64,000 nucleotides of DNA from DASRDU01 sp035560235 (GTDB taxonomy: Bacteria > Acidobacteriota > Blastocatellia > RBC074), in contig DATMAG010000116.1 in assembly GCA_035560235.1 (NCBI GenBank), forward strand, positions 224,018-288,017. The letters are read 5' to 3'. Each line of letters opens with the position of its first letter. Within the stretch, counting starts at the first letter, position 1. The notes below the pieces were generated by a model that searched no databases, was not told the origin of the DNA, and was given only the letters and a program-made list of their open reading frames with translations. Position numbers and translations under genes: made by a program. Below are positions 22,421-30,729 of the stretch, one piece after another.

Positions 22421-22827
22421 TTGCCCTCATTATGATGGTGACTGGTTACGACTCCGGCGCGGCGGGATTGCAGTGCAGCGCGCCCATGAGTATGCAGGCT
22501 GAGGCGCATTTTCGGAAAGTCGTCAGGGAAAAAAAGCGCTGCCTCAGCCCGTTTCTCAGTCAACTGAGAGAATGTCATCTGATCCGCGCGTGGCGCAGCG
22601 CCGGAATCCGAACCTGCCCGGAAATTTTACTCAGATTTTATCTCTCTCTGATTCGGCCTTAACTCGCGTCTGTCAGACTCCTGACTTCCCAGCAGTCAAA
22701 CCGCAACAACTGATCCTGAATACAGAATACATAAAAGCGCATCGTCAGAATGCGCCTCGCTGAGAGCAGCTTTGCCGGGTCGTTACCAATATCGAATCGG
22801 TTCTCAACAGAAAGTAAGGAGAAATGC
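22421..22827. promoter_or_regulatory. Divergent control region between the rha operon and the TonB receptor
   Basis: This 407-base gap holds no convincing gene. It has a perfect 7-base inverted repeat with a 2-base centre (TCTCAGTCAACTGAGA, 22554-22569), which looks like an operator. A 9-base inverted repeat (GGCTGAGGC 22497-22505 with GCCTCAGCC 22541-22549) lies next to it. A GCGCAT/ATGCGC repeat (22737-22755) lies closer to the receptor. No rhamnose regulator gene is in the window, so the binding protein is unknown. No clear -35/-10 pair was found for either direction. Confidence 0.5.
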
Positions 22828-25800
22828 ATGACCAGCCCTCGTCGTCTATTCATCAGTCTGCTTTTGTCGCTGTCGTTCGCCGCGTCCGGCCTGACGGCTC
22901 TTGCGCAGACAGATCAGGCGCGCGTCACCGGCATCATCAAAGATCAGAGCCGCGCAGTCATTCCCGGCGCAACGGTTACTGTGAAGAATGAGCGCACCGG
23001 CGAAGAGCGCACCACAACCAGCAATGAGCAGGGACTGCTTTTAGTGACCAGTCTCAAGCCTTCGCTCTACAGAATTACGATCACTGCCTCCGGTTTCGCC
23101 CCGGTCACTTACACCAGCGTCGAACTGGTTGTCGGCCAGGCGTTCAATCTGGATGTCACGCTCAAACCCGTTGGCGCAGTCGAATCAGTCAACGTCATCG
23201 GCGGCGATGAAGCAGCGCTGGAAACCTCTTCAGCCGCGCTCGGCGCCAATGTCAATCAGCGCGAAGTCGGCGGCCTGCCGCTCAATGGCCGCCAGCTCTC
23301 GCAGCTTTACCTGCAGGCGCCCGGCTCGGTCAACAGCGGGTCGGGAACGTTTGGCGACATTCGCTTTTCAGGCCGCGCCGTCAATCAGAACGCAATTCGT
23401 TACGACGGCGTCGAAGGCACCGCGATCATTGACGCTTCGCCCGGCAATCTCAACGGCGAAATTCCTTCGCCATTTCGGTTGCAGGCCTCGCTTGAGAACG
23501 TGCAGGAGTTCCGCGTGGATTCGAACAGCTATCCGGCTGAGTACGGCACCGGCACGGGCGGGCAGATCAGCGTTGTGACCAGATCAGGCTCGAACAACTT
23601 TCACGGCTCGGTCTTTGAATACCTGCGCAACGATGCGCTCGATGCGCGCAACTGGTTTGACCGCGTCAGCAAATCGCCGCTCAAGCTCAATCAGTTCGGC
23701 GCTTCAATTGGCGGGCCGATTATCAAAGACAAACTCTTTTTCTTCGGCAGCTATGAAGGCTATCGCCTGCGGTCGGGCATCAACTTTGTCGAAGCCGTCC
23801 CGTCAGCGGCGGCCTGTGCGCGCGCGGTTGAGGCTGTGAAACCGCTCTGCCTCGGCGCGTTTCGCGGCTCTGGCGCGGTGACTCTGCCGGGCGCCTCGAC
23901 GACGCCCGATTTTGACATTGCGCAGCTTCAGGCCAGCAATCCGGTCAATGAAAACTCCGGCGCGATCAGGCTTGATTACAGGCACAGCGAGCGCCATTCA
24001 TTTTACGTTCGTTTCTTCCGCGATCAGGGAACGAACGATCAGCCGCAGAATGTCTCAGGCAGCCGCGCCGTGATCAGATCGGTTCCGCAAAACGGCGTCA
24101 TCGCGTGGCAGTCATTCTTCGGTCAGAACAAGGTCAACGAATTCAAGCTCGGTTACAACAGCGCGTACACGCGCGTGTCAGGCTTTGCGCCGACGATCAA
24201 CGGCATTGACCTGTCAGCCATTACGCTCAACATCAGCGGCAGCGTCGCCAACACAGGCATCGCGGGCCAGGGATCATCGTCAGGCATTTCAGTGCCGGGC
24301 GGCCTGGTGCGCGCCAACAGCGCCACCAACGGACGCGGCGCGCCGTACACGCCTTACACCCTTGGTTTCATTGATTCGCTGAGCTGGATTCGCGGCAATC
24401 ACAACATCAAGTTCGGCGGCGAAGTGCGCCTGCTCAGGCTTTACACCGACCGGCTCGGCGGGACGACCTACACTTACTCAAACCTCAACAGCTTTCTGGC
24501 CAACACCGCGCAGTCAATTCAGTATCTTGGCGACGTGAGCGCGCCGAGTCCGTTCAATAACGGCGCGACGGGCAATCGTTTGGCGAAGGAGGAGTATTAC
24601 ATCGGCTACGCGCAGGATGAGTGGAAGGCTCGTCCGAATCTGACGATCAATTACGGATTGCGGTACGAATATTACACGCCGATGCGCGAGGATCAGAATC
24701 GGCAGGTCGTCTTTGATATTCACAGCGGCAGGATTCTGCCCTCAGACACAACGATCTATCAGTCCGGCAGGGCAAACTTCGCGCCGCGCCTGTCGCTGTC
24801 GTGGTCGCCGAGGCCGAACGACACTGGCTTTTTCGGCGGCGGCAGAACGGTCATTCGCGCAGGCTTTGGCATCAATTACGGGCCAGGCCAGACCGAGGAT
24901 CAGATTCAGCCGATTGAATCAGACCGCATCAGTTCGACGCTCTCGAACGTGACGAATGCCTTCCCGGCCAATATTCCGCAGATCGTCGCCAGCTTCAACA
25001 GCAATCCGAATAACCGCCAGTATCAGCCGCGCGCATACGATCAGCAGAATTACATCGTGCCGGAGCGCATCTTCTCTTACACGGTGTCAATGCAGCAGGA
25101 ACTGCCGTACAAACTGGCGCTGACGCTCGCTTATGTCGGCAGCCAGGGGCGCAATCTCTTTCTGCGCAGCGTCGCCAATCAGATCACGCAGGTACGCACG
25201 AACGCGAATCCGGCCAGCAATGCGATTGTGATTCGTGAGTTCTCGATTGTGACTGAAAACGGCGCGGGGCAGAATCCGACGGTGCTCAATCCCTTTGCCG
25301 AAGTTGATTACAAGCGCAGCGGCGGGCACGACCGTTATGATGCGTTGCAGGTCGCGCTCGGTCGTCGCTTCAATACCGGCGTGACGCTCAACGCGCAATA
25401 CACGCTCGGACGCAGCTACGGCAACACTGCCGGATCAAATGAAGCGCTGACTGCTGCCAACAACGCGCGCGCGACGGCTGATTTCGATTACGACGAAGGC
25501 TACAACAACTTCGACGTGCGCCACACCTTCAACATCAGCGCGCTGTATGCGCTGCCCTTTGGAAAGAATCTGAGCGGCGGCGGTAAACAACTGCTCGCGG
25601 GCTGGGAAGTCGGGACAATTCTCAACGCGCGCTCGGGACTGCCGATTGATGTGCGCGTCACGCGGCCCGATGTGGTCTATGTTGACGCGGCAGGCAATGT
25701 TTTCAGCGCTCCGGCAGCGGGCCGCAACGCGATCATCAACACGCCGGGCGGCGGCGCTTCGCGCAACGTGCGGCGGCCTGATCTGATTCCGGGCGTGAAT

Positions 25801-26190
25801 CCGTTTCTCAACAAAGATCGAACGATTCTCAATCCGGCGGCCTTTGCGATTCCGCAGCCGGGCACGTTCGGCAACCTCGTGCGCAATCAGTTGCACGGCC
25901 CGAACTTCTTCCAGTTCGACACGATTCTGGCCAAAAAGTTCGCGCTGACTGAAACGATGAATGTTGAGTTCCGCACCGAGATTTTCAATCTCTTCAACAC
26001 GACGAACTTTGCCAACCCGCCCGCGACGCTGCCGAACGCGCTCGGCACGGGCACGAATCAGCTTCAGCCGGGACAGCCTTTCACTGCTGCAGCGGCAGGC
26101 GCATTCGGCATCGTCAACCGCACGGTCGAGCGCACCGTCGGACTTGGCGCAAACCGGCAGATTCAGTTTGCGCTGCGCTTCAATTTCTGA
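22828..26190 (+). CDS. TonB-dependent receptor with N-terminal carboxypeptidase-regulatory domain
   Basis: The 1120-residue outer-membrane protein has a signal peptide (MTSPRRLFISLLLSLSFAAS, then GLTALAQ) and a CarboxypepD_reg domain (about 30-115: VTGIIKDQSRAVIPGATVTV). A plug with GGLPLNGRQLSQLYLQAPG follows. A long beta-barrel ends in FALRFNF with the terminal Phe needed for outer-membrane insertion. Such Oar-like receptors are expanded in acidobacteria, where many are thought to import oligosaccharides. AAGGAG lies 6-7 bases before the ATG at 22828. It diverges from the rhamnose operon and may bring rhamnose-containing glycans across the outer membrane. The ligand is inferred. Confidence 0.9.
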   Translation: MTSPRRLFISLLLSLSFAASGLTALAQTDQARVTGIIKDQSRAVIPGATVTVKNERTGEERTTTSNEQGLLLVTSLKPSLYRITITASGFAPVTYTSVELVVGQAFNLDVTLKPVGAVESVNVIGGDEAALETSSAALGANVNQREVGGLPLNGRQLSQLYLQAPGSVNSGSGTFGDIRFSGRAVNQNAIRYDGVEGTAIIDASPGNLNGEIPSPFRLQASLENVQEFRVDSNSYPAEYGTGTGGQISVVTRSGSNNFHGSVFEYLRNDALDARNWFDRVSKSPLKLNQFGASIGGPIIKDKLFFFGSYEGYRLRSGINFVEAVPSAAACARAVEAVKPLCLGAFRGSGAVTLPGASTTPDFDIAQLQASNPVNENSGAIRLDYRHSERHSFYVRFFRDQGTNDQPQNVSGSRAVIRSVPQNGVIAWQSFFGQNKVNEFKLGYNSAYTRVSGFAPTINGIDLSAITLNISGSVANTGIAGQGSSSGISVPGGLVRANSATNGRGAPYTPYTLGFIDSLSWIRGNHNIKFGGEVRLLRLYTDRLGGTTYTYSNLNSFLANTAQSIQYLGDVSAPSPFNNGATGNRLAKEEYYIGYAQDEWKARPNLTINYGLRYEYYTPMREDQNRQVVFDIHSGRILPSDTTIYQSGRANFAPRLSLSWSPRPNDTGFFGGGRTVIRAGFGINYGPGQTEDQIQPIESDRISSTLSNVTNAFPANIPQIVASFNSNPNNRQYQPRAYDQQNYIVPERIFSYTVSMQQELPYKLALTLAYVGSQGRNLFLRSVANQITQVRTNANPASNAIVIREFSIVTENGAGQNPTVLNPFAEVDYKRSGGHDRYDALQVALGRRFNTGVTLNAQYTLGRSYGNTAGSNEALTAANNARATADFDYDEGYNNFDVRHTFNISALYALPFGKNLSGGGKQLLAGWEVGTILNARSGLPIDVRVTRPDVVYVDAAGNVFSAPAAGRNAIINTPGGGASRNVRRPDLIPGVNPFLNKDRTILNPAAFAIPQPGTFGNLVRNQLHGPNFFQFDTILAKKFALTETMNVEFRTEIFNLFNTTNFANPPATLPNALGTGTNQLQPGQPFTAAAAGAFGIVNRTVERTVGLGANRQIQFALRFNF

Positions 26191-26195
26191 AGTCA

Positions 26196-26285
26196 GAATG
26201 GAATGCGGATGACACTGATACGACGGAGCAGGACAGATCAGATCAGCCTCGATCTGCTTCATCCGTTTCATCCGCATTCCATTTT
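26196..26285. repeat. GAATGGAATGCGGATGA-type inverted repeat, single copy
   Basis: The left arm GAATGGAATGCGGATGACAC matches, in reverse complement, the right arm TTTCATCCGCATTCCATTTTC. It starts 5 bases after the receptor's stop codon and ends before the convergent arsR gene. It belongs to the same family as the two copies at 4607-4795. Lying between convergent genes, it could terminate transcription from both sides. Confidence 0.85.
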
Positions 26286-26308
26286 CAAAATGCGAAAACC
26301 AGTTTCGA

Positions 26309-26704
26309 TCAGCCAGCCAGATGCGCCGGACGCGGCGCGCCCTGCAATTTCACCGGCAGGCGCGGCGCGCAGCAGAACCTGACGAGGCGTTCGCGGTCGC
26401 GCTGCATTTCGGGCTGTTCGCGCAGCCACACGCAGACCTCTTTGAAGATGCGCAGCGCGTGCGGATCTTCCGGCTCGACGATGCGATAGTGCATCCACCT
26501 GCCCTCGCGGCGCGCCACAACCACACCCGCATTGCGCAGATAAGCCAGATGCCGTGAAATCGTCGGCTGCGGCGCCTGCAGCACCTCGACCAGAAAACAG
26601 ACGCAGACCTCGCCCTCAAGCATCAGACTCAGCAGCCGCAGCCGCGTGCGATCCGACAACGCCAGAAAGAATTTCTCCGCATCAAACCCGTTCTTTTTTC
26701 CCAT
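26309..26704 (-). CDS. arsR: ArsR-family arsenic-responsive repressor
   Basis: The 131-residue winged-helix regulator has the arsenic-binding motif GEVCVCFLVEVL (Cys34 and Cys36). A recognition helix follows at about 46-58 (QPTISRHLAYLRNAG), then a wing (REGRWMHYRI). Further cysteines are Cys91 and the pair Cys111-Cys112, which may help bind As(III). It is divergent from arsI-arsM, and a 22-base palindrome at 26775-26796 lies between them. It most likely represses that operon, and perhaps itself, until arsenite or methylarsenite binds. Confidence 0.92.
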   Translation of the reverse strand: MGKKNGFDAEKFFLALSDRTRLRLLSLMLEGEVCVCFLVEVLQAPQPTISRHLAYLRNAGVVVARREGRWMHYRIVEPEDPHALRIFKEVCVWLREQPEMQRDRERLVRFCCAPRLPVKLQGAPRPAHLAG

Positions 26705-26739
26705 AGCGAAAAAATCTTACCACAGAATACACATTCGCA

Positions 26740-26768
26740 TTGACGGATATGTGACGGCTGGCTATGAT
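26740..26768 (+). promoter_or_regulatory. Sigma-70 promoter of arsI-arsM
   Basis: TTGACG (26740-26745), a 17-base spacer and TATGAT (26763-26768) form a near-consensus promoter pointing at arsI. Its start point would fall near 26775, at the left edge of the ArsR operator. The untranslated leader would be about 48 bases. Confidence 0.8.
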
Positions 26769-26774
26769 GTGTCT

Positions 26775-26796
26775 CACATTCGCAAATGCGAATGTG
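26775..26796. promoter_or_regulatory. Probable ArsR operator, perfect 10-base palindrome
   Basis: CACATTCGCA, two bases (AA), then TGCGAATGTG: the arms are perfect reverse complements. The same half-site CACATTCGCA occurs alone at 26730-26739, next to the -35 box. The full site begins just after the -10 box, so a bound repressor would block RNA polymerase. It lies between the divergent arsR and arsI genes. Confidence 0.82.
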
Positions 26797-26822
26797 AAAA
26801 GTTAACCGGAAGGAGAGTCCTC

Positions 26823-27311
26823 ATGAACAGCACAACAGGCAAGACCGTCCAGGCGCTCAAGGCGCACATTTCAATCAACGTCAGCAACATCGAACGCAGC
26901 ATCGAATTTTACCGGAAGATGCTCGGCATTGAACCGCTGAAGGTCAGAAAGGGCTACGCCAAATTCGATGCGCAGAACCCGCCGCTCAATCTGGCGATGA
27001 ACGAAGCTCCGGTGAGCGAGGGCGGGCTGTCGCGTCTTTCGCACCTCGGCATCCAGGTCGCCTCGACCGCAGACGTGCTGGCCCTCAAACAGCGATGGGA
27101 AGAGGCGGGCCTGACCACGCGTGACGAGATGCAGACGAACTGCTGTTACGCGATTCAGGACAAAACCTGGGTGAGCGATCCTGACGGCAATGAATGGGAA
27201 GCGTTTGTAGTGTTGCAGGATCAGTTGCCCGAAGCTGAAAAGAAGACGTCCTGCTGCGCGCCTGCGCCGGACGTTTCAGGGCTGGTGCAGCTCGGAAGCG
27301 GTTCAAAATAA
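26823..27311 (+). CDS. arsI: ArsI-type C-As lyase (glyoxalase/VOC-fold dioxygenase)
   Basis: The 162-residue VOC-fold protein has family metal ligands His15 (KAHISINV), His74 (LSHLGIQV) and a Glu in DPDGNEWEAF (124 or 126). The vicinal pair Cys107-Cys108 in QTNCCYAI is what ArsI uses to hold trivalent organoarsenicals. A second CC pair at 144-145 may also bind arsenic. The enzyme removes methyl groups from As(III) organics; the related CadI proteins share the fold. GGAAGGAGAG lies directly before the ATG at 26823, which gives the family length. It is followed by arsM after 10 bases. Confidence 0.88.
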   Translation: MNSTTGKTVQALKAHISINVSNIERSIEFYRKMLGIEPLKVRKGYAKFDAQNPPLNLAMNEAPVSEGGLSRLSHLGIQVASTADVLALKQRWEEAGLTTRDEMQTNCCYAIQDKTWVSDPDGNEWEAFVVLQDQLPEAEKKTSCCAPAPDVSGLVQLGSGSK

Positions 27312-27321
27312 GGAGGCACTG

Positions 27322-28137
27322 ATGGAATCGGCTGAACAAATCAAAGCCATCGTCAGAGAAAAATACGGCCGACTCGCCAGCCTGAATGAGGCCGAGGCCT
27401 CTTCCTGCTGTAACAGCAACGTCCTCGCCGCAATCGGCGGCGTGTTCAGCGAGGACTATACAACCCTGCCTGGTTATAACCCCGATGCAGACCTGAATCT
27501 CGGCTGCGGTCTGCCGACGCAGTACGCGGGAATCAGGCCCGGCGATGTTGTGGTTGATCTCGGTTCCGGCGCAGGCAACGACGCCTTTGTCGCGCGGGCT
27601 GAAACCGGGGCTGAAGGTCGCGTCATCGGCGTTGACATGACCAGTGAAATGATCGAACGGGCCGAACGCAACCGGGCCAGGCTCGGTCTGGCCAATGTCG
27701 AATTCCGGCTCGGAGAAATCGAAAATCTGCCGGTTGAATCTGCGACTGCTGATGTCGTCATCAGCAACTGCGTGCTGAACCTGGTGCCTGACAAGGCAAA
27801 GGCTTATGCCGAGATTTACCGGATTCTCAAACCCGGCGGTCATTTCAGTATTTCGGACATCGTCACTGCCGGTGAAATTCCGCCGCGCCTCAGAGCGATG
27901 GCCGAAATGTACGCAGGCTGTGTCGCCGGAGCGATCTCGAAGGAAGAATATCTGCGCGTAATCGAATCAGCCGGGTTCACCTCGGTTTCCATAGTCAGGG
28001 AGAAGCAGATCGTCATTCCCGCCGAGCTGATCGGGCATCTGATAGCCGCTGTCACGCCTGAGGAAGTCGAGACAATGCAGAAATCAAAGGCTGCCATTTT
28101 CAGCCTCACTGTTTATGGCGAAAAAGCGCGAACCTGA
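27322..28137 (+). CDS. arsM: Arsenite S-adenosylmethionine methyltransferase
   Basis: The 271-residue class I methyltransferase has the SAM-binding motif DLGSGAGND (79-87) followed by VIGVDMTSEMI. Cysteines fall where ArsM needs them: Cys29-Cys30 in ASSCC, Cys62 in NLGCGLP, Cys150 in ISNCVLNL and Cys200 in YAGCVAG. It methylates arsenite stepwise to volatile or less reactive forms. AAGGAGG lies 7 bases before the ATG. Pairing a methylating enzyme with a demethylating one (arsI) in a single operon suggests control of the methylarsenical balance, or defence against methylarsenite from other microbes. Confidence 0.93.
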   Translation: MESAEQIKAIVREKYGRLASLNEAEASSCCNSNVLAAIGGVFSEDYTTLPGYNPDADLNLGCGLPTQYAGIRPGDVVVDLGSGAGNDAFVARAETGAEGRVIGVDMTSEMIERAERNRARLGLANVEFRLGEIENLPVESATADVVISNCVLNLVPDKAKAYAEIYRILKPGGHFSISDIVTAGEIPPRLRAMAEMYAGCVAGAISKEEYLRVIESAGFTSVSIVREKQIVIPAELIGHLIAAVTPEEVETMQKSKAAIFSLTVYGEKART

Positions 28138-28231
28138 GCGTCTCTCTGCCCTGCTGATCGGGTCAGGAGTTGACTCACAGGAGGAAGGCTTCACCGGAGT
28201 CTTGTGGAAGACAGGAAATCAAAGTGAGAAG

Positions 28232-28314
<83 letters not shown>

Positions 28315-28401
28315 GCAAGCGCCCCGCAGGAGGCTGAAAACGGACGCAAATCCTGACATAAGGCCTTTCGGATTTCAAGGTTTGATTTTCACCAGTTGTC
28401 A

Positions 28402-28516
28402 CCTGCCTGCCGCCTGCCTGCCGCAGGCAGGGCAGGCAGGGCAGACAGGGCAGGCAGACGCGGCGGGCCTGCCGATCTCACTGCCCCTGCACTCCTGCCT
28501 GTCCGGCAGGCAGGCT
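28402..28516. repeat. GC-rich CTGCCTGC / GCAGGCAGG repeat
   Basis: The stretch is built from the words CTGCCTGCCGC and its complement GGCAGGCAGG, repeated in both orientations and ending in CTGCCTGTCCGGCAGGCAGG. It can form several alternative hairpins. It lies in the gap between the tRNA-Ser region and the gene at 28838. Confidence 0.8.
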
Positions 28517-28552
28517 CCGGACGAGAAGTGAAGCTTTCCGCTCTTTCGCAAG

Positions 28553-28720
28553 CTGAAGTGTTCGGCAGTTCCGAAGTGGTGCACTGAGTCCTGAGATTGC
28601 ACCCGCTGCAGCACAGGCCCATTCTGCCGACTCTCTGTCCGAAACCTGCGTCGGCTGAAAATGGATGCCAGTCCCCGCACCAGGCTTTCAGGATTTCAAA
28701 ACCCGGATTTCGCTCCTGCG
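28553..28720 (-). pseudogene. Decayed second copy of the tRNA-Ser region
   Basis: Read leftward, 28636 onward begins AGAGAGTCGGCAGAATGG, close to the real tRNA's GGAGAGCTGGCAGAATGG. The T arm and the rest of the cloverleaf are lost. The upstream flank (about 28637-28720) also matches the real gene's flank in order: TTGAAATCC, GAAAG, then ATCCATTTTCAGCC against GTCCGTTTTCAGCC. The match across tRNA start and flank suggests an old duplication that has decayed. The boundaries are approximate. Confidence 0.5.
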
Positions 28721-28837
28721 ACAGCGCTCAGGTTGCGGCTCTCCGGCTTTGGCATTACCATTCGCCTGATTCATTGTGACTGTCCACTATCATGGACAGA
28801 TTCAGCAACAAAATAACAACACGATCAGGGTCAGGTT

Positions 28838-29761
28838 ATGTCAAAGCTTGCGCGCCGACAATTCATCCAGTCACTGGCTGCGGCAGCAGCGACCCCTGCA
28901 ATCCTCAGGGCAGGCCGCGCCGCGAAACGGTTCCCCATTGCCTTTTCCACGCTCGGCTGTCCGAACTGGAACTGGAAGACGATTCTCAGCCAGGCCTCAC
29001 AGCTTGGGTACGCTGCAATTGAACTGCGGGGCATTCTCAGCGAGATGGATCTGACGAAAGTCCCCGAGTTCACAGGCGACGGGTTGAAAGCAAGCCTGCG
29101 CGATCTGTCGGCGCTCGGCCTGAAGATTGCTGATCTCGGCTCATCGGCGCAGCTGCACGAGCCTGACGCCGCAAAACGCGCGCGGCACATTGACGAAGCA
29201 AAACGCTTCATTGATCTGGCTTATCGCCTGAAAGCCTCTTACGTTCGCGTCTTCCCGAATCAACTCCTCAAAAATGAAGACCGCCGCGTCACGATGGAAC
29301 GCATCATTGCCGGATTGCGCGAACTCGGCGATTACGCCAAAGGCAGCGGCGTAGTGGTGCTCGTCGAATCGCATGGCGAGTTCAATACTGCGCCGATGCT
29401 GCTCGAACTGATGCAGGGCGCGCGCAGAACAACGGTCGCCTTTCTGTGGGATGCGCATCACACCTGTGTCTCCGGAGAAAAGCCTGAAGAGACTTACCGG
29501 CAGCTTGGCCGCTACGTTCGTCACACTCATCTGAAGGATTCTGTGCCCAACGGGAAAGACCGCCGCTACGTGCTGACCGGCACGGGCGGGATTCCGGTAA
29601 AAGAGACGGTGAGTGTGCTGGCGACGAACGGATACAAGGGTTATTACTGCTTCGAGTGGGAAAAGCGCTGGCATCCTGAAATCGAAGAACCCGAAATCGC
29701 CTTTCCGCATTACGCCAGAGTCATGCGCGAATATCTGACTGAAGCCGGAGTGAAGGCATAA
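28838..29761 (+). CDS. Tat-exported sugar phosphate isomerase/epimerase-like TIM-barrel protein
   Basis: The 307-residue protein starts with a twin-arginine signal (ARRQFIQSLAAAAATPAIL). An AP-endonuclease-2/xylose-isomerase-like barrel follows: IAFSTLGCPNWNW, YAAIELRGI, VLVESHGEF (Glu metal ligand), FLWDAHHTC (Asp-His), VRHTHLKD (His) and YYCFEWEKRW (Glu). These residues match the metal site of the family. Members include sugar epimerases and isomerases; the substrate cannot be told here. The Tat signal places it in the periplasm. It sits alone, 47 bases before a membrane protein on the same strand. Confidence 0.82.
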   Translation: MSKLARRQFIQSLAAAAATPAILRAGRAAKRFPIAFSTLGCPNWNWKTILSQASQLGYAAIELRGILSEMDLTKVPEFTGDGLKASLRDLSALGLKIADLGSSAQLHEPDAAKRARHIDEAKRFIDLAYRLKASYVRVFPNQLLKNEDRRVTMERIIAGLRELGDYAKGSGVVVLVESHGEFNTAPMLLELMQGARRTTVAFLWDAHHTCVSGEKPEETYRQLGRYVRHTHLKDSVPNGKDRRYVLTGTGGIPVKETVSVLATNGYKGYYCFEWEKRWHPEIEEPEIAFPHYARVMREYLTEAGVKA

Positions 29762-29808
29762 CATTCGGACTGACTACCAGCCCAGTCACTCAGTTCAGGA
29801 GAGCATTC

Positions 29809-30669
29809 ATGCAACCACAGAGTTCACCCAAAGTCCGCTGGGAATGGATCGGCGAAGGATGGAAGCTGTTCACGCAGCAATGGCAGAGCTGGGTCCTGAT
29901 GACGCTGGCTTACATTGTCATCGCGGCGATTCCTGCAGGGCTGATTTACGGTCTGATGCTCGCCCTGATCTTCAGTTCGATGGATCCGAACAGCGGCGCG
30001 CCACCGCAGGTTCCGGTCACGTTGTTTCTGGTCTACCCGCTGTTTGCGCTGGTCATCCTGCTGCTCTCGGCGTGGCTGATGTCGGGAATGTATCGGGCGG
30101 CCTTCAAACAGTTGCGCGGCGGGCAGGTGGCGGTGAGCGATCTGTTTTCGGGCGGGCCGTATTTTCTGCGGATGCTGGGCGCGCTGCTGCTGATGGGATT
30201 GCTTTCAATCATTGGCGCGATGCTCTGCTTTCTGCCCGCGCTCGCGGTTCCGGGCCTGATGTTCTTCGCCATTCCGCTGATCATCGAGGGCAACGTGGGC
30301 GCGGTGGATGCGCTGCGTACGAGTTTCGAGACGACGAAAAAAGACTGGCTGATGTTCATTCTCTTTGCGATTGTCCTGAACTTTCTCTCGTCCGCCGGTG
30401 TTTATGCCTGCGGCATCGGCCTGCTGGCGACGCTTCCCCTGCTCTTTCTGACGCACGCCGTCGCTTATCGCGACTGCTTCAGCGTCGCAGGCGCGCAGAG
30501 CTACGCTCCGTCAATACCTCCGCCACCGCCGCAATACGCCGAGCCGCTGCCGCAGCCTGCTTACGGAGTGCCGGAACCGCAGCCACGAAAGTTCTGTCTG
30601 AACTGCGGCGCCGAGATCCGCTCCGGCTCGAAGTTCTGCCCGCGCTGCGGTACGGCCATGCCTGTCTGA
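29809..30669 (+). CDS. Multi-pass membrane protein with C-terminal zinc ribbon
   Basis: The 286-residue protein has an amphipathic start (EGWKLFTQQWQSWVLMTLAY) and about five to six membrane helices between 25 and 230. A Pro-rich cytoplasmic linker (PPPPPQYAEPLPQP) follows, and it ends in a zinc ribbon (CLNCGAEIRSGSKFCPRCG, about 264-282) with the usual CxxC pairs. The middle resembles DUF975/glycerophosphoryl-diester-phosphodiesterase membrane-domain-like families. Function unknown. GGAGAGC lies about 6 bases before the ATG. It is followed by the ABC transporter genes on the same strand, separated by a short purine/pyrimidine inverted repeat (about 30675-30724). Confidence 0.8.
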   Translation: MQPQSSPKVRWEWIGEGWKLFTQQWQSWVLMTLAYIVIAAIPAGLIYGLMLALIFSSMDPNSGAPPQVPVTLFLVYPLFALVILLLSAWLMSGMYRAAFKQLRGGQVAVSDLFSGGPYFLRMLGALLLMGLLSIIGAMLCFLPALAVPGLMFFAIPLIIEGNVGAVDALRTSFETTKKDWLMFILFAIVLNFLSSAGVYACGIGLLATLPLLFLTHAVAYRDCFSVAGAQSYAPSIPPPPPQYAEPLPQPAYGVPEPQPRKFCLNCGAEIRSGSKFCPRCGTAMPV

Positions 30670-30729
30670 AAACAGAGAAGGAGAAAGGGAGACAGAGAGA
30701 TACAGTTGACCTTCTCCTTCTCCTCTGCA

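Noticed and set aside
25435..26277. A 280-codon frame antisense to the TonB receptor's 3' end
   Set aside because: It lies opposite conserved beta-barrel sequence and its start falls in a repeat; the composition is Arg/Ala/Ile shadow-like.
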